Notes under the pieces: generated by a model
The model's input: the letters and a program-made list of their open reading frames with translations, nothing else
Told to the model about the DNA's origin: nothing
Databases searched by the model: none
In this document: one piece after another, positions 1 to 6,414 of the stretch
How positions within the stretch are numbered: position 1 is the first letter of the stretch
Layout: each line of letters begins with the position of its first letter
Position numbers and translations under genes: made by a program
DNA from: JBJXGF01 sp046153015
GTDB lineage: Bacteria; Actinomycetota; Acidimicrobiia; Acidimicrobiales; CAIXPF01
Reading direction: 5' to 3'
Assembly (NCBI GenBank): GCA_046153015.1
Contig: JBJXGF010000120.1
Coordinates: 1-11,005, forward strand
DNA length: 11,005 bases

Positions 1-848
1 GGCGCCAGCGGGCTCGGTCCGTCCACCCCGGTGAGCGAGCCGGCGATCCTCACCAGGTCGGCCGGCGAGGGCGGCTCGGCCCACGGGGTGGCCGTGCGCC
101 GGGCCTGGAACAGGAACGAGGGCAGCCACGGCAGCCACAGCGCCCCGCCCACGCCCAGCGTGCCCAGGCAGGCCAGCGCGGCGCGGCGGGCCCCGCCCCG
201 GCGCCGCCACGCGGCCACGGCGAGGGTGGCCGCTGCGCCGGCGAGCAGGTACAGGGCCCAGTAGTGGGTGTAGAGCAGGGCGGCGGCGAGCGCGGCGACC
301 GCGGTCAGCCGGGCGCGGGTGGCCGCGGCCAGTGCCGCGTGCACGGCGAGCAGGCCGAGGCTCACCTCGAGCATCACCACCGCGTGCATGCGCGTCTCGG
401 CGGCGTAGCGGATGGCGAAGGGGTTCGCGGCCAGCAGCAACGCCGCGGTCCACGCGGCCGCCCGTCCGCCGCTCCAGCGCCGCGCCGCCTCGGCCAGCAC
501 CGGGATCGTCACGATCGACGCCACCTCCGACAGCGTCCGCAGCGCGGTGTCGCCGGCGCCGACGAGCGCCATCCAGCCGTGCAGGAGCACGTAGTACAGC
601 GGCGGAGCACCGTCCTCGCGCAACGCGGCCGGGATGTCGCGCAGCGGGAGGCGGGCGATGGCGACGCTCTGGGCCTCGTCGAGCCACAGCGCCGAGCGGG
701 GCCAGACCCGCAGTGCAACGCCCGCCGCCAGCACCCGCGCGGCGGCGCACCACGCCGCCGCCGAAGCGGCGCCGGACCCCGCCCGCCGGGCGCCGCGGCT
801 GCGAGGTCGGTTCTCGGGGCGCGGCGGAGCGGCGACGGCGGTGGTCAC
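1..848 (-). CDS. GT-C family membrane glycosyltransferase (partial, C-terminus off the window)
   Basis: This gene reads leftward from GTG at 848-846 and runs off the window edge after 282 codons. A strong Shine-Dalgarno, TAGGAGG (860-854), lies 5 nt before the GTG and fixes the start. The N-terminus is basic and Pro/Arg-rich. It is followed by hydrophobic segments at roughly residues 36-48, 110-120, 132-143, 157-175, 183-208 and 226-247. The first luminal loop carries the acidic pair D57-E58 in the context LWLDEAQS. PPLYYVLLHGWM (82-93) and an AAETRMHAVV segment (149-158) follow. These are hallmarks of the GT-C fold (PMT/GT39, ArnT and mycobacterial mannosyltransferase relatives), which transfer sugar from a polyprenyl-phosphate carrier outside the membrane. 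The donor and acceptor cannot be told from this half. The family call is by pattern recognition; missing the C-terminal half limits certainty. Confidence 0.8.
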   Translation of the reverse strand, partial: MTTAVAAPPRPENRPRSRGARRAGSGAASAAAWCAAARVLAAGVALRVWPRSALWLDEAQSVAIARLPLRDIPAALREDGAPPLYYVLLHGWMALVGAGDTALRTLSEVASIVTIPVLAEAARRWSGGRAAAWTAALLLAANPFAIRYAAETRMHAVVMLEVSLGLLAVHAALAAATRARLTAVAALAAALLYTHYWALYLLAGAAATLAVAAWRRRGGARRAALACLGTLGVGGALWLPWLPSFLFQARRTATPWAEPPSPADLVRIAGSLTGVDGPSPLA

Positions 849-920
849 CGGGGCCTCCTACCCGAGGCCGTCGGAGGCCGAACCCGCCGGCGGCCGGGAA
901 GGCGGCGGGGCCCGCCCGCC

Positions 921-959
921 GGGGTCTCCGCCGTCGACTGGGGACACGACGGAGACCCC
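921..959. terminator. Long hairpin between the broken solute-binding gene and the glycosyltransferase gene
   Basis: GGGGTCTCC (921-929) pairs with GGAGACCCC (951-959). The stem continues as GTCG (933-936) with CGAC (947-950), leaving a 3-nt bulge (GCC, 930-932) and a 10-nt loop. Both neighbouring genes read leftward, so the structure lies about 145 nt past the stop of the upstream gene and about 75 nt before the glycosyltransferase start. There is no T-run on either side. It could be an L-shaped actinobacterial terminator or a leader structure for the glycosyltransferase gene. I see nothing else definite in the 849-1104 gap apart from a 12-bp palindrome, ACGCCGCGGCGT, at 1046-1057. Confidence 0.45.
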
Positions 960-1104
960 TTCCCCCGGCTGAGGAGCCAGGGGAGGCGCCGACGCCCGAC
1001 ACCGACGCGAGGGGGTTTGGGGAAACCCGGTCGGTCTCGGGCGCGACGCCGCGGCGTACGCCGGGCGGCTCAGCGCACCGGCAGGCTCGAGGCGGGGGGC
1101 GGGT

Positions 1105-2557
1105 TCAGTACTCCCGGCACGCCTTGCCGTCCCAGGAGCAGTTGCGGGTCGTGGCGTTCACGTCGATCGGGGGGCCGAAGGGCACGTGCGCGCCCACCTC
1201 CTGGCCCGGTTCGATCGTGTAGCGGGTGAGCTGCGCGCCCTCCGCCGTGAAGGAGTCCTTCAGGCCGTTCTGGGCGAACTTGATCCCGTCGTACATGAGC
1301 GGGTGGTGCGTGTCGAGCGAGCGCATGGCGAGCAGCGTGTTCGTGCGGGTGAGCCCGCCGGGGAGCTTGGCCGCGTTGCGCAGCACCTCCGCCGTGCCCC
1401 ACGCGTACCACCAGCCGTTGCCGTGCTGCGCGTTGGCCGGGTCGAGCCCCGCCTTCTCCATCGTGGCGCGCGCCGTCTGCACGAACGGGTCGTTGGCGAA
1501 CGCCTTGTCGGTCAGCTCCTTGTTCCCCCCGGCCAGCACCCAGTCCCGTCCCGTCTCGCCGGCGGGCTTGAAGAAGGTGGCGATGCCGGCGCAGGTCTGG
1601 GACACGAGCTTCACCTTCGGCTTCCAGGTGGACTGGGCGATGGCCGTGAAGGCCTGCGTGCAGTAGCTCGAGGTGGTCATGAGGATGGCCACGTCGGCGT
1701 TGCTCGACGCCAGCGTGGTCAGCTCGTTGGTCACGTTCGGCGCGGCCGGGTCGTGCACCTCGGCCCGCAAGGACAGCCCGTTCGCCTTGGCGAAGGTCTC
1801 GAAGTTCGAGCGCATGGACAGGCCGAAGTCGTTGTTCATCACCAGCGCGGCCACCGACGCGCCCTTGCCCAACGTGTCGAGGATGTACTTGCCCCAGATG
1901 TTGGCCTCGGTCGAGTAGGAGAGGAACGAGCTCATGATCCACGGATGGTCCCGCGGGTCTCCCCAAGCCGGGTGGCCGCTGCCCACAATCAGGCTGGGCA
2001 CGCACTCCTCGTTCACCTTGTCGTACACCGCCAGGTTCCCGGGGGTGTCGGCGGTGGTGGTGAGGGCGAACAGGTTGCCGGTCTCGAGCAGCTCGTCGGT
2101 GTTGGCCTTCACCCGGGCCGCCTCGTAGCCGTCGTCCTTCGTGAGCAGCGTGAGCTTGCGTCCGCCGATGCCGCCCTCCACGGCGTTCACGTACTCGAAA
2201 GTAGTTCTTCATGCCGGCGTCGATCGCCGCGAACGGCGCCAGCGCGCCGGACAGCACGAAGCTGTGCCCGAGACGGATCTCGCTCGGCGTGAGCCCCGCC
2301 GTGTCCGACCAGCGCGCCGGGCAGGCGGCGAGGTCGACGCTGAGCCCCGCCGGGCCGGTCAGCGTCTTGTCCTTCACGCCCCAGCTGCGGGAGTCCGCCG
2401 GGCCGGCCGCTGCGGCGCTGGCGGCCCCGGCTGCGCTGGTGGTGGCGCCGGCGGCCTCGGTGCTGTCGCCGTCGCTCCCGCAGGCGGCGGCGGCGAGGCC
2501 GATCCCGGCCGCGCTCCAGGCGCAGCGACGTAGCCATGCAAGGCTCATGCAGCTCAC
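1105..2557 (-). pseudogene. Branched-chain amino acid-type ABC substrate-binding lipoprotein, broken by a single-base frameshift
   Basis: The start is GTG at 2557-2555, with GAGGA (2567-2563) 5 nt upstream; the ATG nine bases later is too far from that site. Residues 1-26 form a lipoprotein signal peptide ending in LAAAAC, followed by a low-complexity Ala/Thr/Ser linker. The conserved domain begins at about residue 60 and reads well to ...DAGMKNYF. There an extra T (AAA at 2198-2200 on the plus strand) shifts the frame. Removing one base restores F-E-Y-V-N-A-V-E-G-G-I-G-G-R-K-L, and the rest, 1105-2190, is an uninterrupted C-terminal part ending in SWDGKACREY. The repaired protein is about 483 aa, slightly long for the LivJ/Peripla_BP_6 family. 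Segments such as LTLLTKDDGYEAARVKAN and WWYAWGTAEVL support that family. Such proteins capture amino acids, amides or urea at the cell surface for an ABC importer; no importer genes are adjacent. The frameshift may be a sequencing error, a true mutation, or (less likely) a +1 slippage site. Confidence 0.8.
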
Positions 2558-2607
2558 CCCAGTCCTCGACGTGCCGTCAGGAAGAACGAAGGACCCGAGA
2601 CCACTGC

Positions 2608-2623
2608 TGTGACGGCAGTCACA
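2608..2623. promoter_or_regulatory. CRP/GlxR-type operator palindrome
   Basis: TGTGA-CGGCAG-TCACA matches the classical CRP/FNR-superfamily cAMP-receptor site (TGTGA-N6-TCACA) exactly. The symmetry extends one base each side to CTGTGAC...GTCACAG (2607-2624). Actinobacterial CRP/GlxR proteins are known to use this site type. It lies 51 nt upstream of the minus-strand solute-binding gene and overlaps the weak candidate -10 of that gene, which would suit repression. It is about 90 bp upstream of the plus-strand promoter. The match is seen directly; the regulator and its effect are inferred. Confidence 0.6.
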
Positions 2624-2651
2624 GGCTACGCCCGGCCGTCCCTGCTGTCAC
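2623..2651 (-). promoter_or_regulatory. Weak candidate promoter for the minus-strand solute-binding gene
   Basis: On the minus strand, GTGACA (2651-2646, five of six matches to TTGACA) is followed after 17 nt by TAGCCT (2628-2623), a poor -10. Transcription would start near 2616, inside the CRP-like palindrome, giving a leader of about 60 nt. The spacing is ideal but the -10 is weak, so this is a suggestion only. Confidence 0.3.
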
Positions 2652-2657
2652 GTAACA
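2646..2657. promoter_or_regulatory. Near-palindrome TGTCACGTAACA, candidate operator
   Basis: TGTCACGTAACA is a 12-bp near-perfect palindrome (TGTnACGTnACA, 10 of 12 symmetric). It sits in the middle of the divergent control region and covers the candidate minus-strand -35. A second short palindrome, CCGAC-AC-GTCGG, lies at 2661-2672. The TGTnAC...GTnACA form resembles operators of GntR- or CRP-type regulators, but I cannot name the protein. Confidence 0.4.
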
Positions 2658-2710
2658 ATCCCGACACGTCGGTAAGAGGGGTAAAGGTGTGTCGAACGTC
2701 ACGTCCGCCC

Positions 2711-2739
2711 TTGTGGTCAGGCGCCGCCCGTCCTAGATT
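2711..2739 (+). promoter_or_regulatory. Sigma70-like promoter of the family 5 solute-binding gene
   Basis: TTGTGG (2711-2716) and TAGATT (2734-2739) are separated by exactly 17 nt. They stand out as an AT-richer patch in very GC-rich sequence. The predicted start near 2746 leaves a leader of about 93 nt before the ATG at 2839. That leader holds a strong hairpin (2769-2795). Confidence 0.6.
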
Positions 2740-2768
2740 GACCGCACCGCGACAGACGTGCGGGGGTT

Positions 2769-2795
2769 CGGGGCGGACGGACGCCGTTCGCCCCG
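2769..2795 (+). promoter_or_regulatory. Perfect 12-bp hairpin in the mRNA leader
   Basis: CGGGGCGGACGG (2769-2780) pairs with CCGTTCGCCCCG (2784-2795) across a 3-nt loop (ACG, 2781-2783). There is one G-U pair and no bulge. It lies in the predicted 5' leader, 44 nt before the start codon and outside the ribosome-binding site. It may stabilise the mRNA or act as an attenuator or protein-binding element. No T-run follows it. Confidence 0.5.
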
Positions 2796-2838
2796 GGGGG
2801 ACAGCGTCGTTGGGGCCCGGTCACATGAGGAGGACAGC

Positions 2839-4500
2839 ATGAGACTGGGGAACCTCGCGCGCCTGGCGACGGCGCTGGCCGTCCTGAGCGTGGCGGCATG
2901 CGGCGGCGGGAGCGAGACCGACGACGCCGTCGCCACGTCGGGTTCGGTGAAGTCCGAAGCCACGTTGCAGGCCCGTCAGGCCGGCGACGTGAGCACCACG
3001 ATCGGGCCGCGGCTCGAACCGGCCGGCAAGCTGACGATCGGTTGGCACAACGCGTACGCGCCGTACAACTTCGACCCGCAGGAAGCGCCGGCCCTGATCA
3101 CGCCGTACTTCTTCTATTACGCGGTGCACGACATGGTCATCAAGCACTTCCCCGGTCAGTCGTTCGCCCCGAGCCTCGCGCAGACCTACAAGATCGCCGA
3201 CGACAACCGCAGCGCCACCGTGACCCTGCGCGAAGGCATCAAGTTCCACAACGGCGAGCCGGTCACCTCCGAAGACGTGAAGTTCAGCTTCGAGAACTAC
3301 CGCGGCGTGAACGCCAAGGTGCTGAAGGACAAGACCGAGCGGATCGACACGCCCGACGCGCGCACCGTGAACTTCACGTTCAAGGAGCCGTTCCTCGAGT
3401 TCCTCACGCTGTACGGCACGCCGGCCAGCGGCGCCGGCGTGATCGTGCCGAAGAAGTACTACCAGGAGGTCGGGCCGGACGGGTTCAAGGCCAAGCCGAT
3501 CGGCGCCGGGCCCTACAAGCTGGTTCGCAACACCTCGAACAACGAGTTCGAGCTGGAGGCCGTGGCCGACTACTGGCGGAAATCGCCGAACGTGAAGACC
3601 ATCGTCATCAAGATCATCACCGACGAATCCACCCGATTCGCGGCGCTCACGACCGGTGAGATCGACCTGATGAACGTGATCCCCGGCGCGCTGCTCGAAC
3701 CGGCGAAGAAGGCGCCGGGCGTCACGCTCGCGCAGCTCGCCACCGCGCCGTTCTGGCTCGAGTTCCCCGGCTACGAGCGGCCCGACAACCCGTTCAACAA
3801 CATCAAGGTCCGCCAGGCCGTGTCGCTCGCTATCGACCGTAAGGCGATCAACGACGCCGAGACCGGCGGCATCGGCAAGATCAACCGCGGGCACTGGGTG
3901 GAGGAGTCGCGCATCGGCGCCCTGCCGGCCGAGGAGGTCAAGCCGGAGTGGTACGAGTCGAACCTCGCCAAGGCGAAGGCGCTGATGGCCGAGGCCGGCT
4001 ACCCGAACGGCTTCGAGGTGAGTCAGCTCACGCCGTTGCCGCCGTACTTCCCTCTCGCCGAGCGCGTGATCACCCAGCTCGGCGAGATCGGCATCAGGAC
4101 CAAGCTCAACAAGATGGACCGCGGGGCGTTCTCCGAGGCGCTCACCAAGGGCGTCGACGGGCTGCCCGGCATCATCATCAACATCACCGGCCTCAACGGG
4201 GACGCGGCGAACGTGGTGCGCACCTTCGCCACCTGCAAGGGCACCAGCTCGCGGACCTGCCTGCCCGAGATCGACCAGAAGATGACCGCGTACGACAGGT
4301 CGACCAACGCCGCGGAGCGTGACCGCCTGGTGAAGGACGCCCAGAAGATCCTCGCCGAGCAGTACATCTTCCCGTACGTGTACAACATCGGCCTGACGAT
4401 GGCGCAGGGGCCGCGGGTGGCCAACCCCACGAGCGAGATCTGGTTCACGATCCCGCAGTTCCCGTACATCTACCCCTACGAGGACCTCAAGGTGAAGTAG
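2839..4500 (+). CDS. ABC transporter substrate-binding lipoprotein, family 5 (SBP_bac_5)
   Basis: The 553-aa product starts at ATG 2839, preceded 4 nt upstream by the strong site AGGAGGA (2828-2834). An in-frame upstream GTG at 2758 has no comparable site. Residues 1-21 are a lipoprotein signal peptide ending in SVAAC, so C21 should be lipidated and the protein anchored outside the membrane. The SBP_bac_5 fold follows. GREIKFHNG-like and EDVKFSFENYRG segments fall near residues 135-155, and VRQAVSLAIDRKAI near 325-338. The second lobe ends in YIYPYEDLKVK. Family members bind di/oligopeptides, nickel, opines or sugars; nothing here decides the ligand. A cysteine pair at about residues 466 and 474 could form a disulfide. 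No permease or ATPase gene is adjacent. A 5-codon reading frame (2825-2842) overlaps the start as ATGA. Confidence 0.92.
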   Translation: MRLGNLARLATALAVLSVAACGGGSETDDAVATSGSVKSEATLQARQAGDVSTTIGPRLEPAGKLTIGWHNAYAPYNFDPQEAPALITPYFFYYAVHDMVIKHFPGQSFAPSLAQTYKIADDNRSATVTLREGIKFHNGEPVTSEDVKFSFENYRGVNAKVLKDKTERIDTPDARTVNFTFKEPFLEFLTLYGTPASGAGVIVPKKYYQEVGPDGFKAKPIGAGPYKLVRNTSNNEFELEAVADYWRKSPNVKTIVIKIITDESTRFAALTTGEIDLMNVIPGALLEPAKKAPGVTLAQLATAPFWLEFPGYERPDNPFNNIKVRQAVSLAIDRKAINDAETGGIGKINRGHWVEESRIGALPAEEVKPEWYESNLAKAKALMAEAGYPNGFEVSQLTPLPPYFPLAERVITQLGEIGIRTKLNKMDRGAFSEALTKGVDGLPGIIINITGLNGDAANVVRTFATCKGTSSRTCLPEIDQKMTAYDRSTNAAERDRLVKDAQKILAEQYIFPYVYNIGLTMAQGPRVANPTSEIWFTIPQFPYIYPYEDLKVK

Positions 4501-4509
4501 ACAGGGCCC

Positions 4510-5007
4510 ATGACCAGCGCCGCCGACCAGACCCGGCCCGAGGGCGACGAGGAGCGGCTGCCGCGGCTGTCCGGCCAGCGGCGCCACCTCCGGCGGGCCC
4601 TTCTCGGGCTGGAGGAGGCGCTGGCCAGGCCGCTGCCCGGCCGGGAGGGGGCGTGGGCCGAGTCCGTGCACGCCCGGGCGGGCGAGCTGGCCGACGCCTA
4701 CGCCCTGCACGTGAGCTTCACCGAGGCCCCCGGCGGCTTCTTCGACGACGTGCTGCTGGCCGCCCCCGCGCTGGCCGCTGACGTGGAGGCGCTCCAGGCC
4801 GAGCACCGCACGATCGCGGAGGCGGTGCGGGCGCTGCTGGAGGCCCTGGCCGCCGGCCCGGACGCCGAGGAGCCCACCGGGTGGGCCCGCGCGCAGCGGG
4901 CGGCGGCCACGCGCCTGATCGGTTCGCTCACGCTGCACCGCCAGCTCGGCGCCGACCTCACCCACGAGGCCTTCCCCTCGCTGGTCAACCTCCCCGAGGC
5001 GCCGTAG
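4510..5007 (+). CDS. Small helical protein, hemerythrin-like (weak match)
   Basis: The start at ATG 4510 is 9 nt after the preceding stop, with only a weak AGGG upstream, so translation is probably coupled to the solute-binding gene. The 165-aa product has no signal peptide or membrane segment and is predicted to be all-helical. Histidines and acids recur at helix spacing: H26, H67 with E72 (ALHVSFTEAPGGFF), H99 (QAEHRTIAEAV) and H143 with D149 (LHRQLGADLTHEAF). This resembles the iron-binding four-helix bundle of hemerythrins, but the spacings differ from the canonical HxxxE. It may therefore be a divergent relative or bind no metal. The coding call is firm; the family call is tentative. Confidence 0.7.
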   Translation: MTSAADQTRPEGDEERLPRLSGQRRHLRRALLGLEEALARPLPGREGAWAESVHARAGELADAYALHVSFTEAPGGFFDDVLLAAPALAADVEALQAEHRTIAEAVRALLEALAAGPDAEEPTGWARAQRAAATRLIGSLTLHRQLGADLTHEAFPSLVNLPEAP

Positions 5008-5041
5008 CCGGCAGCCCACCAGTCGGCCCGGCGCGCCCGCA

Positions 5042-5763
5042 TCACGCCAGGAGGCGGCCCGGGTCGAGCTCCACCAGCTCCACATGGGCCGCCAAGCGCT
5101 CGATCTCCTGGCGGGCGCCGGCGCCGAGCCCCCGGCGGGTCACGTTCAGCCCGCCCGCCGCCGCCCCGAGGCGCAGCGCGTCGTCGAGGGAGCAGCCGTT
5201 GGCCAGCGCCGCGGCCAGGCCGGCGGTGAAGGAGTCCCCGGCGCCGGCGTTGTCCGACGCGGCGAACACCGGAGCGTGCACCTCCACCAACCGGCCGCCG
5301 AACCAGGCGAGGGCCGGGCGCTCCGCCTGGCAGCACACCACCGCCGAGGCGCCCTCCGGCGAGAGCGAACGCATCGCCGCGGCCAGCGCAGGCACGGTGT
5401 CGTCGGCGGCGCGCCCTTCCGCCAGCAGCTCCTCGTGGCTCATCCTCATCACCGAGGCCCCGCCCGCGGCGGCCGCCGCCAGCGGCTCGCCGGAGAGGTC
5501 CACCACCACCGTGCGTCCGTTGGCGACGAGGTCGGCGGAGAGGCGACGGTAGATGTCGGCGGGCAGCATCGGCGACAGGCCGGGGCCGCCCAGCACGGTC
5601 TCCAGAAACCCTGGCCGCCGGCGTGCAGGTGCACCTCGGCGTCGTCCGCGCCGCCGCCCCCCGCCTCCATCGTGATCGTGAGCAGCGGCGACGGCGCCAG
5701 CACCGAGGCCCGACCGGCGCGCCGCGGCGCCTCGCTCGCGGCGCAGCCCGACTCGTCACTCAT
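5042..5763 (-). pseudogene. PfkB-family sugar kinase (1-phosphofructokinase-like) with a large internal deletion
   Basis: The start is ATG 5763-5761, with AAGGAGG (5775-5769) 5 nt upstream. The first 54 codons give VLAPSPLLTITMEA and then HLHAGGQGFW, the substrate-side motif of PfkB kinases (usually GGKGxN). At about 5600 the frame changes and the sequence jumps to VLGGPGLSPMLPADIYRRL, which in relatives such as FruK lies about 85 residues further on. The C-terminal part (5042 to about 5598) is intact. It contains VVVDLSGEPL and the ATP/catalytic signature SDNAGAGDSFTAG, whose GAGD aspartate is the usual catalytic base. About 240 codons remain, against about 310 in the family, and they are out of frame. 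The remnant should lack the lid and part of the sugar site. It is a decayed gene or an assembly deletion. Its ancestor would have phosphorylated a hexose phosphate or a related sugar. Confidence 0.75.
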
Positions 5764-5827
5764 GACCGCCTCCTTCCCGGCGACGGGGGATGAGGCGCTC
5801 TACCCGCGCGCCGCCCCCGCCACACCG

Positions 5828-5843
5828 CGGACGGTCAGGTCCG
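5828..5843 (-). terminator. Small stem overlapping the hemerythrin stop codon
   Basis: CGGAC (5828-5832) and GTCCG (5839-5843) can pair around a 6-nt loop that includes the TGA stop of the gene to the right. The stem is short and has no T-run, so this is a weak terminator candidate only. Confidence 0.2.
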
Positions 5844-6269
5844 TAGGCGGGCCTCGTTCTCGGCCCGGAGCTGCGCCAGCACCCGGCCCATCACCTCGTC
5901 GCGCTCGGCGTCCAGCCGCTCGGCCAGCGCCGGGAGCAGCACCCGTTCCTCCTCCTCCACGTGGCGGCGGACGAGGGCCATCAGCTCGGCGAGGATCTCG
6001 GGAACGGCGGCGTCGGCGCTGCCCTCCAGCTCGGCCACGAGCGCCTTGATCGAGGCGTGCTCGGCCTCGGCCCGGTCGGCCAGGGACGGCCCGTCCGCCA
6101 GCTGCTCGCGCACCGTCGGGTAGAGGACGGTCTCCTCCAGCATGGAGTGGAGCACCAGCTCGTCGCCGATGCGGGCGGCCAGGGCGCGGCTCGGCTGGGC
6201 CTCGTGCTGCTCGTACAGCTCCTCGACCCGGCGGTGGTCCCCGGACAGCAGGTCGACGGCGCTCGGCAT
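5835..6269 (-). CDS. Hemerythrin HHE cation-binding domain protein
   Basis: This 144-aa cytoplasmic protein starts at ATG 6269-6267, with AAGGAGC (6280-6274) 4 nt upstream. The whole protein is one four-helix hemerythrin bundle. The expected metal ligands are all present with canonical spacing: H12 (SGDHRRVEELY), H41 and E45 (LHSMLEETVLYP), H71 (AEHASIKALVAELE), and H103 and E107 (RRHVEEEERVLLP). Such proteins hold a di-iron centre and bind or sense oxygen, nitric oxide or iron; bacterial single-domain forms are linked to oxidative or nitrosative stress. Which role applies here is unknown. It reads in the same direction as the broken kinase (71 nt downstream) and the EthD gene (160 nt upstream), but the spacing and intervening hairpins argue against a tight operon. 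Confidence 0.9.
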   Translation of the reverse strand: MPSAVDLLSGDHRRVEELYEQHEAQPSRALAARIGDELVLHSMLEETVLYPTVREQLADGPSLADRAEAEHASIKALVAELEGSADAAVPEILAELMALVRRHVEEEERVLLPALAERLDAERDEVMGRVLAQLRAENEARLRT

Positions 6270-6317
6270 GGCGGCTCCTTCCTTCGCCGCGCGCGGTTCC
6301 CCCGCCGCCTCGCCTCC

Positions 6318-6337
6318 AACCCTGCGCGGGCAGGGTT
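6318..6337. repeat. Perfect 8-bp hairpin AACCCTGC-GCGG-GCAGGGTT
   Basis: AACCCTGC (6318-6325) and GCAGGGTT (6330-6337) form a perfect stem with a 4-nt loop. This is the first of three hairpins packed into the 160-nt gap between the EthD and hemerythrin genes. It lies 49 nt upstream of the hemerythrin start and could sit in its leader. Confidence 0.5.
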
Positions 6338-6356
6338 ACTAGCCCTGTGCTTGTTG

Positions 6357-6375
6357 CTGGGGGCTGCGCCCCCAG
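6357..6375. repeat. Perfect 8-bp hairpin CTGGGGGC-TGC-GCCCCCAG
   Basis: CTGGGGGC (6357-6364) and GCCCCCAG (6368-6375) pair perfectly around a 3-nt loop, 20 nt from the preceding hairpin. The stem-plus-ACCCC layout looks like the short dispersed intergenic palindromes of GC-rich genomes. It could instead be a terminator for the EthD gene. Confidence 0.5.
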
Positions 6376-6414
6376 ACCCCATCCACGTCCGGGTCGCTGG
6401 CGCTCCCTGGCCGT

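Noticed and set aside
264..1229. Long plus-strand frames across the glycosyltransferase and the end of the first solute-binding gene.
   Set aside because: They encode Arg/Gly-rich sequence without domains and cross both the intergenic gap and opposite-strand genes with clear homology.
2758..2838. Upstream GTG start giving the family 5 binding protein 27 more residues.
   Set aside because: The extension is charged and would put residues before the lipoprotein signal peptide; the ATG at 2839 has a strong ribosome-binding site.
2821..5085. A 754-codon open frame on the minus strand opposite the family 5 solute-binding gene.
   Set aside because: The translation is low-complexity Arg/Gly/Val/Leu-rich with no recognisable domain. 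It is the antisense shadow of a gene whose product is clearly homologous to SBP_bac_5.
4698..5759. A 353-codon minus-strand frame crossing the kinase remnant and running into the convergent small helical protein gene.
   Set aside because: It lacks the kinase motifs, which lie in the two other frames, and is made of Arg/Ala/Gly-rich antisense-type sequence.
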